Below, in pieces: positions 34,863 to 48,742 of a stretch of DNA of 64,000 nucleotides. Position 1 is the first letter of the stretch. The number at the start of each line of letters is the position of its first letter. The position numbers and the translations under genes were made by a program. The DNA is from Morchella semilibera (lineage: Eukaryota; Ascomycota; Pezizomycetes; Pezizales; Morchellaceae): assembly GCA_009192285.1 (NCBI GenBank), contig WBVU01000017.1:1054001-1118000 (forward strand). The letters are read 5' to 3'. The notes below the pieces were generated by a model. That model had not been told where the DNA came from. It did not search any database and saw only the letters and a list, made by a program, of their open reading frames with translations.

Positions 34863-36137
34863 TAGAACTACTCAGCTGCGGCTAGAGTACTGGAGGAATA
34901 CCTGCAGGAAAGTGCTGATATAATATCGGTCAAGTACGGTGTAATGGGAATTAGGGGAGCTATAGACAACTCCATGTCATGCAAGGAGTATGCAGGAATA
35001 TGTTCCTGCTGCAGCGCAGGATGTCTAGTGTATTCTCCTTCTGGAAACTCGAAGCTACTACACATAGCTAGCTAGCTAGTAACACGGTCATCATGATCAC
35101 TACTACACTAACTAGTGCCGTTATACATAAGCTTTTTCATGATAGCTTTATAAAAACTTTCGACGCACGATACTGTATGAATTATCTTGTCAGCTATATT
35201 ATATACAGATAAAAGCTACGGCGGTTGTCGTATCATGAGGATCGGCCTATAGCTAGCCAGCGCCGTTATGGCAAAGATATGCTTTCATTTATAATTATAA
35301 TTACTATATATAGGGGCTATATAACCAGAACCAAGTCATGGTTATCAGCTTCAGTTTGAGAAATCCCAAATTGCGAAATAGGGTCGGATTAAATTGCAGA
35401 GTTGAGGGCACAGAGGGCTAGCTAGAAATATAGAGTTTCATTCGTCTAAGGGATAGCTTTCAGGTCAATTCCCCTAGTGCTAAGACATATCACGTATTGG
35501 TGCCGGATATATATATCGAAATCCACTATCATGCCAATTTTCTTCATTCTCTCGTTGACCTTTTCCCGGTCTGCAAGGCCGAGAATATAATTCGAAGCTC
35601 CAGGAAAATAACTTCAGGCACCGGAGCTGGTCTACTTCGAGGCTAAGTGATCTCGTCTCTAGGTCAATTGAATCGGGCTATCATTAGGATTCTCCCCTTA
35701 ACCCTTCCTTCACCGGGTAGAATTCCTGGAACGTTCAAGTCCAAGATATCGTTATCTAGAGATGTAGTTCAGTTTCTCTAGTATAAGGTACAGCTTTAAG
35801 CTTTCATCAACAATGTATTTCTGTCATGTGATTGATTAGTGGCTTGATTCCGGTAGCCGGAAATACCAATTGGGGCTACAAGACAGTCACTGCAGTCAAA
35901 GGGGGGGTTGATTTCAGTGAGCTGGCAGTTTTTTTTATTCTTGGCTCAATATCCATCGCCGTTAGACTTACCTTCTTTCTTTTCATTACCTCCCTCAGAT
36001 ACATGATCGAAGCGACAGTCAACCTTCCCATAATCCCCCCGCAAGCCCAGATCTCTCATGATCATGGTGTGAGAGGTAGAGTGGGTATCGACTACAGTAC
36101 AATACTACAAAGCACCGCTTCGCATGGAGGCCACATA

Positions 36138-36279
36138 CTCGTCTACTAGCATAAGAACCAGAAAATGCAATTACCCAGGGAAAGGATAGTTTGTATGGAG
36201 TAGCGATGATCTCTCCTATAGCTACAAACCACTCCTATTTCCGTCACTTGCGTTTTCTGGTTCTTATTCTGGTAGACGA
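36138..36279. mobile_element. MITE family B, copy 2, 142 bases
   Basis: Inverted ends begin CTCGTCTAC and contain ATAAGAACCAGAAAA, as in copy 1 at 34726; an inner TTTGTATG..ACAAA pair is also shared. TA flanks are at 36136-36137 and 36280-36281. Confidence 0.85.
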
Positions 36280-38553
36280 GTAGCTAGTATAACCGCACAG
36301 GACGTCGTTGAACTACTGCAGCATTCGTAGCCACAGTGGCACCGGCCTCACACGATTGCAGTTAGTTCAACCAGACCCTAACTAACAAGATTCCGGAAAA
36401 TAGTTTCTCCCCGCCAGATACTGCTATCGGATATCCAAGCTGCCAGATAAGGTGTGGCAAGATATGTGCCTATCAAGATGTCTTGCAGGAAATCCTCAAT
36501 ACCGGTAATTCGAATCCAATACATATCACACAATCCGGTTTAGAAGTTGTTAAACGACGTCACCCAAGCTTTGGTGATGTACCTTACCAAGATCTAACTT
36601 ATTCCTAGATAGTAGGGCTAGTATGGAAGTGGTTTAAGCTTTTGAGCGAAATTGGGACTGCAGTCCCGGAATTTGACAACAGTATCGTTATTCGAATAGA
36701 ATGATATGGTACATTTCCTCTACTTGGCCTTGGTAGCTGTACCTGAGGGATTAGTATTTGATCTGACAGATGGGCAGAAGGCGATAGAATCACAGCTTAT
36801 CACTCGTATGATCGGCACGGAATTTTGGGCTTCGCTTTCACTAAAATCCTTTCTAGAAAAACCCACACCTACCCAGATCCCCCCTCCCACCCCGCCTCTC
36901 ACTTTCCACTGTCTATCGTCAGGATTTTCATTCATTCACTATTTGTGATGATGGCCTGACGTTTGCCTTGCCAAGACTTCTATGATCCCTTGTCTCGGAA
37001 AACCTGTTTCTAGCTAAGCTATCCTGTCACCCATCACTTCTGCCCGTATATAGCCTCGCCGGGGATGTTCCCCCTACCCAGCTCAAGGAAAGACCCCTTC
37101 GCCCTGCGTTTTCTGCCCCGATTTCCGAGGTGTGTATCTCTTGGCAGGCATCCTTTTTTTTTTTTTTTTTTTCAACGGAGCTCCAGCCCGGCGAAAGGGC
37201 GAAGCACATTTTTTTCGGGGGAAGAAAGGTTGGGGAGATACGCGTAGGGCGGAGAGAGAGAGAAGGGCTTACGGCGGTTGCCACCCGACCTGATTCGGTG
37301 TGGCGCTGGCCAGCAACTCATTTTGGGATTAAAGTGGAAGTGATCTTCACGCCAAACATTGCGACTTTATCAATTGTCGATTATCAACAACCACCACTGA
37401 AGGAGGGATGGGGATTGACTCTGACCACACACAACAAGGATCCCCATGGATTTTCTAAACACCCCAAGCTTGTGGCTCATCACTTCACGTACAAATTTAA
37501 AAACATCGTCCTGCATCCTCCGTTACGCACATCACTCACCTTAGTGGTAATGAGTGGGGTGCAAACGTCTCCACCCGTCACCGTTATTGGTAAAGTCTTG
37601 GGCATGTCTTTATATCGCACTCTTTCACACCTGGTACAAAGATATCCCGGGAAAGGGTTCATTTACAGGCACGGATAATGGCATCTTCACTGTCTTCCAT
37701 TCCGTCCCCCATCCCCGATCTGGTATCATAATCCCGGGAGATAGATAACCTAATTGAATCTATTAGAATACCGCTACCTGGTTGGCCGGAGCCTTTGCTA
37801 ATTGTCTTTGCGGTGGCGGTGCTCGCGACTACACGGGGTATGCAGACCAAGGGGGAGGAGGGCATCTAGCTCCAGTTCATACGCCACTGTCGGAACTCCC
37901 AACCGCTGCCATACGAAAGAGACACCGACCATCGAGGATCGCAAGCGATACTACAAGAGACTTGCCGACAAATGACTCTTATCTGACGACAAGGTTGACA
38001 ACTATTATATCGACATAGCGCAACACGATGCCAATTGGGTGGCACGCGTTGAGTCTGGGTCGACAAACCCGGTGGATTCAGGACCAGGGGGACCGCAGAC
38101 CTGGAGCGATAGGCAGTGAGCTGGGTGATGGTAGTGCCCACCATCAGTCTCCTGTATCCCGTGTCAACAGATGTGGAACCCTCACGGAGGCAGCAGGGAG
38201 GGAAAGGGGAGGTTGAGGGCAAATATAGAATTCGGTAACTATACTCAAATATATGCAAAGGCTTACCAGAGGATGGCATCTGGTCTAACAGGCGCAAAAT
38301 TAAGGTTGAACAGATTTTTACCCCCCAATAAAATTACTAGTAAAACTTCTCGGTGTGAGGTATCAACTGAGTACTTAAGGAAAAAACTGATATAAAACAC
38401 CAAAGAAATGGTAACGAACCCTCTATTCCGTCTAGAAAACACCAACGAAGGTGCTCGTAGCCCATATGATTGAAGTGACAATGTATCCTTCTTTTTTCTT
38501 CTTCTTCTTTTCTTCGGCCCAGTACTTCTCTCATATACCCTCCCAACTCTGCC

Positions 38554-39003
38554 TCACCCACCATCACCGTTTCCACCAGTATCACTATCTCTTTTTGACC
38601 CAGTACTTCTTTGTGCCCGCTTCTCCTCCATCTCTCTTCCCCATAATTCCAAAACTGCTTCCTTGTCTCTGTCTCTAAGAGCCCTTTCTATCTCCTCTGT
38701 CAAGTCTAAAAGCCCATCATATATTTCTTGTTTCCTGCTTTCCCACTGCTCTTCTTCCTCCCTATCCCCCTCTACATCCCACGAGTCCTTCCTTCGTGAC
38801 ATTTCATCCTTAAGCGCGTCCTTTAATTCCTTCGTTAACGTTTCTATGCGATCGTAGCGACCCTTCCTCTGTTCTTTACTCAAACGTCTCGACTTTTGAG
38901 TTGTTGGTTTTTTCGGGTTTACGTTTGGAGGAGTTGGAGGTGGACCGGAGCTTGATGAACCCTTACTGGGCGGAGCACTGTAGCGACCTGGAGGAGGTTC
39001 CAT
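38554..39003 (-). CDS. Possible small charged coiled-coil protein
   Basis: Single frame of 149 residues. It starts MEPPPGRYSAPPSKGSSSSG, a Pro/Ser-rich section, then from about residue 35 a long charged helix (KEQRKGRYDRIETLTKELKD.., then RKQEIYDGLLDLTEEIERAL) with heptad-like leucine/isoleucine spacing, ending in Ser/Gly. I recognise no family. The amino-acid make-up looks like real protein rather than chance, but there is no motif and no intron to confirm it. The bases around 39003 (CCTATGG on the coding strand) give no strong start context. Confidence 0.45.
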   Translation of the reverse strand: MEPPPGRYSAPPSKGSSSSGPPPTPPNVNPKKPTTQKSRRLSKEQRKGRYDRIETLTKELKDALKDEMSRRKDSWDVEGDREEEEQWESRKQEIYDGLLDLTEEIERALRDRDKEAVLELWGREMEEKRAQRSTGSKRDSDTGGNGDGG

Positions 39004-42000
39004 AGGAGATCAACATCGATCCCTATATCGACAACCGCAGAGAGAAACCCAGAAGAACCGTGTGTTCAACAGGGAATCTATTCCAAGGACTCGATTGTTG
39101 GGAGAAATGAGCTAACTCTGTCGAAGTTTGGGGTTGTGGGGAGGGGGTTTGTGGCGCAGTCCCACAGTTTTCAGAGCGATGTAGCGAGGGCTAATGGCCT
39201 GTGTACGTACTCGGAGAAAGTCCCACGGCCAGGTCGAAGGGGTATGGCAAGCAAAGCCTTATATTCCGTGAGGATCTTCTCTTCCGCCCGCTGGAGGAGT
39301 CTCCAGAACGCGAAAAAAGCGGCTCGGAAGGGTAGAAGTTGACGGAGGGTGCTTGACGGTTCTGCAGCCTCGTTCTTCAAAGAGTGCCAGCTTGTTCATG
39401 GGGGTACACCCCCGTTACGCCACTGCTGATTGGACGGAAAGGCTGTCCGGGGCCCATTTTTGCTTGAACTTTCTCATTCGCCACTTTACCCGGCCGATTT
39501 CTAACCTTTTTTCCCCTTTCGCATTCCCTTTTCCCAAAATGGAGTTAGAAACAGCAGATTATTATTGCGGGGAACCCCGCCGCCCATAGTCTGAAGGCTC
39601 GGCGGATAACTAGCAAATTCCCAAGTGTGGATGGTATAAGGCCCCTAACTATACCCTGTACTTCAGACTATTGTTTTCTAGTTTGCGTTGAAGAAGGTCC
39701 ATCTTCGAAGATGGTGTTTCCAAAGCGTTGAAGCGAAAACACCGTGGGGAGTTGGTTACGAAGTTACGAAAGGATACTAACACCAAATCTGCTACATTCT
39801 CCGTCTACATCACTCCAAAACCGAGAGGCTCGTGAGCAAACCCTTAAAGTCGTTCATATATGAGAATCGGAGGTTTGAAAAATATAAAAGTAAATACAAA
39901 ACCTAGTAAATAGCGGCATTGACTACGGGAGAGGTACGATCCCGAAACGGTACGGAGACGAGGTTGCTGCCCATGCAATAGTAATATGTATATATCATAG
40001 ATTATGGTGCTTGCGTGGACACCGCTCGGTGGCCACTTCATAAATATCTTGGTTGCATACGCTGTGTGGTGCTGCTGCCTCTTGCAGCAGACCGGTCGTT
40101 ACTCCACAGGTGTCCTCAATCCTAAAAAGTGATCAAAATATCATTTCACTCGGAGATAATTTGCCACCGAACCAACCATCTCCCATATCTGTATCATTTT
40201 TTTACCTAGCTAGTTTCACCTGACTTGGTAGGGCGAGACCCTGGAAATCATAACCCACCTCCGCCCTACCCGACGCTTACGCAGGGAAGAGAAAAAAAAG
40301 CATCATACCCTGCATACAAAAAACTATCATTCCAGCGGGTATAAATGCTCAACCAAAGCAAGGGATCCGGTACCCCCAACAGGCCCAAGACACGTTAACT
40401 ACCTTCGAGTGAGGGCTCATGACCCGGGAAAATCCGGTAATACAAATGCCCCATCAATAGATCGGCAGTGTATTTTACCAGATATTAAATCCCTTACTTA
40501 AGCAGTACATTCAACCCTAAATAAGCATGAACGTTTGGGCAGGGGTTGCGTTAGTTACGGGGTTTCTCGAGTTGAACCTACATGTAGAGTTACCTACCCT
40601 ACACCCTGCCTCGGAATCTTTGGGTCAATTCACAGCTGAAATTCATATCTATCCTACACGGAGCAACTATCTTTAAGCGATCCGATCGGGGATCGACTTT
40701 GTAAATTTGAAACCGGATACTGTTGCATGAAGGATGGAGAAAATACATGAGGTGTTGGTTGATAGGATTGGTTGAAGTTGAGGAAATGATTTTATGAAAG
40801 CTGACAAGGGAAGGGAAAAAAAAAAAAAAAATTGGCGAAGCAGTGGCGAAAGGGTATGTGGCTCGTGCGTGGAGATCATCGGCTTTAGACTTAATTAGGT
40901 TTAATTGTCTTTGCCACAGTTGTGGGTGATGGACAGTGCAACTCGAAGCAGAAAAGCCGGGTCTGTCCAAACCATGGTTTTATTCGCATAATATGGTTTA
41001 TTATTTTTTGTTGTGGCGTTTTCGCTTCCAGGCGGGTGGTCACTAGGGTTGTTGTAGTAGGAAGTGGACCCTGAATCCTATCACGTGGAGATAGGGTATA
41101 ATAATATAATAGCATAGTTGTTACAACGTAGTTATTAACGTCCGGTATAACCGGATTCGATGTGACCCATATTACATACTTATAGATAGGGGAAATTTCG
41201 GAAGTTTGCGTAATTGATTAGAATACTTAATTTCCCGGTGGTTATAGAGGTAGATTCGCTTTTATATACATGTATCTATAGCTACGTACATACAGTCGGC
41301 CTACATGGCATCTTCAAGTGCCAAGGGATTGATTGAACATGCTAGAACCAAAATTCAGTTATATGACACGGCCTTGATTGTAAATGCCAGCAGATCAGAT
41401 TCAGAGTTTCCACTAGGCCAGACTAAGAGGAGCTAGATATACTCGAGGCTTAGGGACACGACAAAACCTTGGCCGCTTATATTAACATCCTTCCCCACTT
41501 TTATTTCTGTAAAAACCGGACCCAGAAGCTATCATCTCACCATAAGCCTCTGTGGTGTTCAATCACCCCCATACATGCCGCTGGCCGGCCATTGGCTTCA
41601 CCTCACACGCAGCTTGATAATCTCTATCTAGTCAGAGTTCCGAGTAGGTCCAATGAACAGTCCCTCAAACAGTCTCTCAAATGCAAGTTTTAGAAATTAT
41701 AAACTGACTCGTGTGGTACGATAATATAATCTTCCCTACTCTTCTCATTCCTGTACGGAGAGAAACCATGATCTGACCACTAGGGATTGTGTCCAAAGAT
41801 AACTACGACCAGAAATAGATCACACAAATTCCATGGAAATTCGTAAACGGAGGAATAGTAGCTTTTCGAGTCCCTAGGAGTAATCCATGCTTCTTAAACA
41901 ATAGGACCTGCTTAAAGAAATTCGCATCTGGAATTCCCCGAGGTATACCATTGTTTCATAATGCTAAGAGCATCACATGTAGGTACAGAGATAGGCAGTG

Positions 42001-45000
42001 CAACTGAGACAGAAACAAACACCCTTTTACTTTCGGCTCCAGATTTATCCCCTTTCACTGCGGAGGCTTGACCGGAAGGCGTATTCTAGGAGGTGGGGGC
42101 GGGACGGTACTGGCTCCCCGCTGATCAGGTTAATCAAGGTAAAAAATCTCCAAAGACACACATGGCCCTATTGGCATATCATGTATTCTCATACTTTCCG
42201 AGGAGCAGACAGAGCAGACACTTAAGTTGAACATAATCTACAAGGCTACAGATAACCCCACCCTCTCAACTCCGCTCCCATATCTCTCACCTCAAATTCA
42301 ACGAATCCAGCATTCCCGACCTGATATTTGGGAGATACTATGTATTGGATTACACGCCCCGCGCCCGCCAGAGAGTTTTCTAAGAGACTTTTACTTCATA
42401 TTTCCAATAAGTCATAATAAAACTTGGGGCCACGGGCTGAGGCTTGGGAGGAAGGGTGGGTTAATCCAATAGAACAATAGTACTAAAATTCTCTAGGCAT
42501 ATAATCGGACTTGCGGTACCCACGATGTCACTAAACATTACGCAACCCCCCTACATCAACATAGCCAGTTCTGCACCACTAACCAATGGATCAATTTTCC
42601 TGGATAGATAGCGGATATATATGGTATCATAATCCAACTCCTTGTTGGAGTCCCCCAGAACTAGAAACCCCTCAAAAGGATCAAAGTATAATAATACTCA
42701 GTCTTCTTCCCAGAGCTCATGATACCAAATTAATTCGTAGGGCCCTTCCTTGCCTTAGTATTAGATGCATATTATCGCTCCCACGGATGATATTGTATTA
42801 AAGTTCACGACCTAGTCCGTGCCATTACTAGAACCGGCAATTTTCCAAACAGCTATCGTATAACGTTTAAGGTAGGCCACGAATTTGGCAGGACTTATCC
42901 ATGAGAGCGATCCGTCGCTGTGGATTAGGGCTATCTTCATGTCCTAAATATCCATATTGGGCCCCGATACATATCCGCTAAATATGCAAGTACTATACGG
43001 TCCCCAGTAGAAAGAGAGCGGGAGTACGACTGCATATGATTGGAATATTTTCATATGTTCGTTAGTAAAGCCTACCTGGGTTAGGGTTGCGTATCGAGTG
43101 ATACCTTATGACTAAGTGATCCTAGAATGTTCCAAAAATTATTTTTTAGAGGAATGAGCTCAGTCTTCAAGAGTTGACCTATAAATTATTCCAGTAATGA
43201 TGACGTACTTACTATGTAAACATTACTACAGGTACGCACTCCTTGTTACGATACAGGCCTTCTAAGTGAAGCATTATAACGACATATATTTCTATATGGA
43301 CCGTCTTACATTTGAGTGCTGATTCCTTTTCGTGGCAGGTCACTCCATGCTGTGGTTGAGCTAAGGGGATTGAGTCGAAAATACTTTATGTAAGGAAGGC
43401 CTGATAATGATATATGGAAAGCGATAGATGGACACAGCACTAATGGTAAAGTGGAGCTTATTAACAGCATGATATACTTAAGATATACATCTTTAAGCCT
43501 AGAATTCAGTTTACAGGGGTTTGTTGATTAATTCCCGCCTTTTCCGCCCATCAAATTGCGCATGAGGGTTTACACGCGTAAACACAACATAATATATAAC
43601 TACAGGTATGTATATATATCTAAGTTAATTAAGTACTATACGAAGCTTAATTCTAATTAACAACACAAACAAGGTGACACTTGACCTTATACTCCCGATA
43701 CCGGCGCGGTGCGCACGAGTGGTGAGCTTAGGAGAAATTAAAGGCTGATCAGGTAACTCCCTTATCGACAGAGACGAACTTCAACCCAGTATGCTGCCGC
43801 GCCAGATTATGGAGATAGAAAGACTGGACCTTTATGGAAGGGAAAGTGGGGGGGGGGGGTAAGATCCAGGATTAGACAGGATGATAGTGATGAGGATATT
43901 TAGAAAGGGAGATTTAAGTTAAAATGTTGGAGATTCTTGCAGGGTGAATGATGGGGCTCGAGATAGCTAGGGAGTGCACCGGGCTGGCTAGTGTTGGGGA
44001 AGATAAGGGACATTTATTTATTTTATTTTTATTTTTATTTTATTTATTTACTATGGAGGAAAATTACTACGTCACTCCATATACAGCTAGTATAGGGGAG
44101 GGGGCGACTGCCATAACCTACGGGTTGCATGCAAGTATCAAATAAGTGACGCTTGGCCAGTCACGTCAGTCATGGGAAGTCACTCGTTTGTTCTATAACA
44201 CCTCCTGACTGGATGGTAGTTGTGCTCAGGTATGATTTCAATAGACACTGTGAAGGAGTATAACCTTTATAATTATGACTTTAGGAGACGATATGTGAAG
44301 GCTTTTGTAAAAAAAAAAATAGTATAGTAAGAGATAGTAAGTACATACGTGTATGGACATCTAGGGGAGGTGTATATGAATGATATAAAACAATATATAT
44401 ATGTACTTCAGAACGCATACGGCCTAATCGCAGTACCGCAATATAGTTGTATATAATTAGATGGAGTTGATATATTCTTACTTGATGCCACTACATGTAG
44501 TAGTACCGGATCGGCGCGCGAGATTAATTAAACAGTGCTAGATCTAATTACCTGGGGACATGCATGTAGGGGAAAAATACTGACTTCAAAGTGGGGTTAC
44601 TGTTATAACTTGCTTAGAGTTTTCATGAGTTCAGTAATCAAAATCATCAATAACCTGCCATCTCGTAACTTGTACTGTCCCCCCCAACAATAGACTTCTC
44701 CCATAAGTCAGTCGTTCAGATATTGCATGTATTCTCCCGCAGCAAATCAGGTGATAAAATAGTTAGTCGACGCATCTCCCAACACAAAATTAATTGACGT
44801 TACCATATTGTTTTTTAAACTTTCATCATATAAAAACGATACATTTCCACTCCCCAGCGCTATCCCCGCTACCACCCTAATATTATATCTGATAAACGAA
44901 ACAATACCCCAAAAAACTAAAGGCAAACCTAGATATATCGAATTCTTTATAAGGCCCTGTACCCCTATCTCTCATCACAACAAACGCCAAAACCTCTAAG

Positions 45001-45111
45001 TGACTGGGTAGCTTTGCTGCTGCGTATTCGATACTTGGTAGGACTTTCTCTAGTCTAATCAATTCGCGTTCCGTGTGAACAGGTATTGAACCATGGGTTC
45101 CACCTAAACGG

Positions 45112-45132
45112 ATCTTATCTTATCTTATCTTT
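45112..45132. repeat. TATCT microsatellite, 4 units
   Basis: GATCTTATCTTATCTTATCT-type pentanucleotide run in non-coding DNA. Confidence 0.7.
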
Positions 45133-47937
45133 CCTGCGCGCTTCCAAGTTCTGGATTTGGCCATCATGACTCGGCCCGGATATTGCAAACAAGAAATTGT
45201 ACCGGCAAACAACCCTAGCCCACCAAACTAAGGCCGGTAGGACCCGGGTGATAGATACCGGAAAGGAAACAGCACTTGCCAGCACACTAACAACCCTTAA
45301 ACGCTCAGAGCCAGATGCTTCATTGCGTCGGAAGGAGTCCCTTGCCGGGTTCTCTCCCAGGTGAATGAATTTAAAGATTATTAATGCGATCTCTGGAAAT
45401 GAAAAGGCATGCAGCAGCCGGGAAAGAAGGATTCATATTCATGGCATTAGAGCGAAGGCCCGGGTTACGGGTTCCTTCTGAATGAAATAAGCCAAATGAG
45501 AGCCGCAGAGCCACGGGAAACACCCCAGCCTTCGGGATGGTATCCATCGTGAACCTTGATCGGAGGGGGTTGCAGTTATCGGCGCTGATTTCTCCGGAGG
45601 TGCTCAATTTGCATGCTATTCGTCAAAGATAAACCTCGTACCCATTCCTGCACCCATCCCCCCCACTGGTGGAAATACATGTGGCCGATCTGAAATCCTT
45701 CACGTGTAAAGGCTGCTTTTGTGGGGTGCGTAGGCTTGCTTGTGGGGTTCCTCCAGCACTGTGCAGGAGAGATGTCGATAGGTATGTCTCTTGGCATCCG
45801 TCTTTTGTGTACTCAATCGCTCTGGATTCCGTCATATTTTGATCATGGGGGAAAGTAGGTAAGTAAGTAAGGTAAGAAGTATGTATGTATGTGGGGAGAA
45901 TAGAGCCCAAGGTGAACAATGGGTGGATGGCAGATATGATACCTTCTATATGTACCTATACCTGTGAAAAAGAGATAAACGGAACAACACGGTGTTTGAA
46001 ATGTAGTAAAGCTCGGGGGAAGCTATGGTGCTACATGCATGGTAACAGCCCAATCAAGGGAGTCGTTGCGAGCTGCATCCTCCCAACCCGTCCCGGGTGG
46101 GGGTTTTTGGGTATTCGGGCCATGGGTCACTCTTCAACGCATTCCCTGCTAGGATCTGGGTTATTCGGAACTTTTCTGGAGATGGCACGGAAGAACTTGG
46201 ACCTTCTCTTTTTCCATTTGCGCCACAGGTACGTACCTACTCTAAGACTTTGAGTGCTACACTGCTTACTCAGGAGGAACGGGGTGTTTCTTTGGTCCAC
46301 TGGCGCTGCTGAGAACCACCCCCACGATAACATAAGTTTGGCGGTAAAAAAGCATAAAGGAAGAAGTGGTTGAGGAAAACAATTTGCAAAGACGGATGAT
46401 CGGGCCATCGATTCTGCCAGTTGGCGGATAATTTAGGTTTAGCGTGTTTACAAATGCATGTACTCGCATATTGCAGTATGCCAGTGTGAGATAGAAAAAA
46501 GGAAACATGGTATTGAGCGGCAGTTCCAATTAATTGTTTCTTCATGTCCTTACTTTTTTTTTTTCTCTCTCTCCCCCTCGCAATTGGAATTGCAGTTACG
46601 AATTACGATTGATGTTAACGAATTTAAGATGTGCACGCTGAATCATGAATGAAGTGGCATTACTAGGTCAATCGAGGAGGAATTGACACATTGTTTAGGT
46701 GCCCTGCCCTGCCCTTCCCCCCCCCCCCTCCCCAGCTGCTCCCGGGGCCTGGTCTGACGCGAAGAGTAACAAGAGCCGCACTTAAAACGGCGTGTCAGAG
46801 CCTTGTGTTTCGTGATGGCTGCCATCACCCTCAGGGTTACTCAACTGATGGTGGTGATGATGAGATCTGGGTGGTTTCTCACTGGGCAGCCACGAAGGAT
46901 GGCCAACGAAGACCGTTAAAAAGATGTGTCCCTGGTGACAGTCCCGTATCAAGCGAGACGGGGCGCGCATGTGGACGATGATGATGATGATGATGGTGGT
47001 GATGATGGTTCCCGGGAATAGTACTAGTAATTCACTGAGCGCAGGCTGCTGCGCAGCTGCCCAACCAGATGTTTGATAGGAAGGACGGACACTCAACCAA
47101 CCATAACAACGGGTTGGTGTGGCTAGGGCTCTGACAACAAAACATACAGGGATTATCTTAATACGGGTGGGTTGGTTCATCTAGACTCTAGCCGGACGGA
47201 GCCTTTTGCAATATTTCCTGGGTCCACGAAGTCTTGCTCTCCGCACCCTCCGAGGCCGAACATCGTCCAATTGAGACTATTCCGGAGGATCCTTTCTTTA
47301 AATTTTCTATGGAACGATTTGCTCATTCACCACATGCATTTGTGTCCGCCATCCCTTTTCTTGCTGCCTTCGTTCCATCCCTACGAGTCCTACTTTACCA
47401 AGAACGAATTTAACCAACCAACTACCTTGGCTCCCGTTGTCGCTTGCCCCTGCTTGGTACCGTTTACTGCATGCGCAAATCGCTCCCTTGACCACCCTCT
47501 TCAACGATAGGCTGTTTCCCCGTTGTCACTCGCAGGAGCGTGTGCCTACGTGTTCTCGCTTGGGGGGGTTGGAAAGGGCCGCCAGCTGTAGACGTCCACG
47601 CTACAGAGCTGCACTCCAGTGCTTTTGTAGCCTATTGCACAAATCCGAATCGAGAATTGTACCTCAATCCCGGCATATCATTTCCTCTTTGCTTTTTTTG
47701 TTGCTTGAACGCACATCGAGAAAAGCACTTTAGTGCCTTGTTACATACATACATCTCGGAGGAAGAGCGCCCTCTGTCTTCCACCCCCGGGTAGAGAAGG
47801 GGACATAGGGATAGGAGGATAGGAGGAAGAGAGAGATACATACAGAGGAAAAGAGATAGAGGAATTGAATCTGAATCTAAAAGAGAAAATCAACTTAACC
47901 TCATTCACTCGAATCAACTCTTGCCGCCTTTATCACG

Positions 47938-47990
47938 TTCGTTCCCGTTCGTTCGTTCGTTCGTTCATACGTTCGTCCGTTCGTTCACAA
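47938..47990. repeat. GTTC tetranucleotide repeat
   Basis: About ten GTTC units, some altered (GTCC, ATAC), lie roughly 0.8 kb before the ATG of the 48.7 kb gene. Confidence 0.8.
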
Positions 47991-48742
47991 ACTCCCCCTT
48001 AATAACGAGTAAAAAAACAATAATTTGTTTTCATCGAACTCGAGTCCCGTTCATTCACTCGGCAATCGAGACCGCAGTGGGTGTCTGACGTCGTCGTTCC
48101 TTCTTCCTCGAATACTACCTACCATTCTATTGCTCCCATTTCGAGCGAACCACGTCAATCGGTCAGATCAGCCTGCCTCTCTCTATCTCAATAGACTGTC
48201 TGTCTCCAAGAAGAAGGAAGATTTGAGCGCATTCACTATTACTGGTACCACTCTGCCAGCCTACCTACTGCCCACCCACACACCCACTTATTACAATCTT
48301 TACCCTTTACCCTTCCTGGGAATATATATCCTCGTGGACGTTTCGCCTTCCTTCTCTCCGCCAAAAAAAAAAGAGGAGTCTCTCCCCCGCTATTCCCTGA
48401 GCCGAGATAACTGTGTTTCTCGGTCCTTTCATAATCACAAGCCATCACCCACACCAACACTTGCCAATCTATTATTATCCATCACCCATCCCCGTAATTC
48501 ACTACTACTACTAGTACTAGTACTGCTGCCATCGATCTCCTCTTTTCTTTCTTTCTCCTCCCTCCTCCCTCTTCCTTCTTCACATACTCTTCTACCGGGT
48601 TCTATCTTGCCTGATTTTTTGTAACCCTTTCCCATTTTATTATTTTTCCACCTACACATATTTCTTACACATCACCTACCTACTACCACCTCCTCTCTCA
48701 ACGGGATACCGCCCCTCCCTTTCACCCCCCACACCCCCCACC

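Larger units (their letters stand above)
30983..38553. other. Intergenic, 7.6 kb, several miniature elements
   Basis: No gene supported. It contains a 23-base tandem pair (31131-31176), a G tract (32550-32565) and four miniature elements listed separately. Open frames at 33276-33734 and 37130-37678 have no recognisable content. Much of 32-36 kb is AT-rich with many TATATA words. Confidence 0.5.
39004..48742. other. Long gene-poor region, 9.7 kb
   Basis: I find no gene. The part 39.6-46 kb is AT-rich with only short frames and no terminal inverted repeats that I could pair. TACATGTA occurs at 40579, 41267 and 44492. From 46.7 kb the base composition changes: GATGAT repeats near 46977-47007, a C tract near 46719-46729, and from 47.2 to 48.7 kb strongly pyrimidine-biased DNA with GTTC tetranucleotide repeats (47938-47990), probably promoter and long 5' leader of the 48.7 kb gene. 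Confidence 0.5.

Noticed and set aside
37130-37678. 182-codon plus-strand frame
   Set aside because: Begins in a T homopolymer (FFFFFF) and shows no recognisable domain.
48025-48624. 199-codon plus-strand frame
   Set aside because: Lies in a pyrimidine-rich leader, which encodes Leu/Ser/Pro by composition alone; no motif. Kept only as a possible upstream frame.
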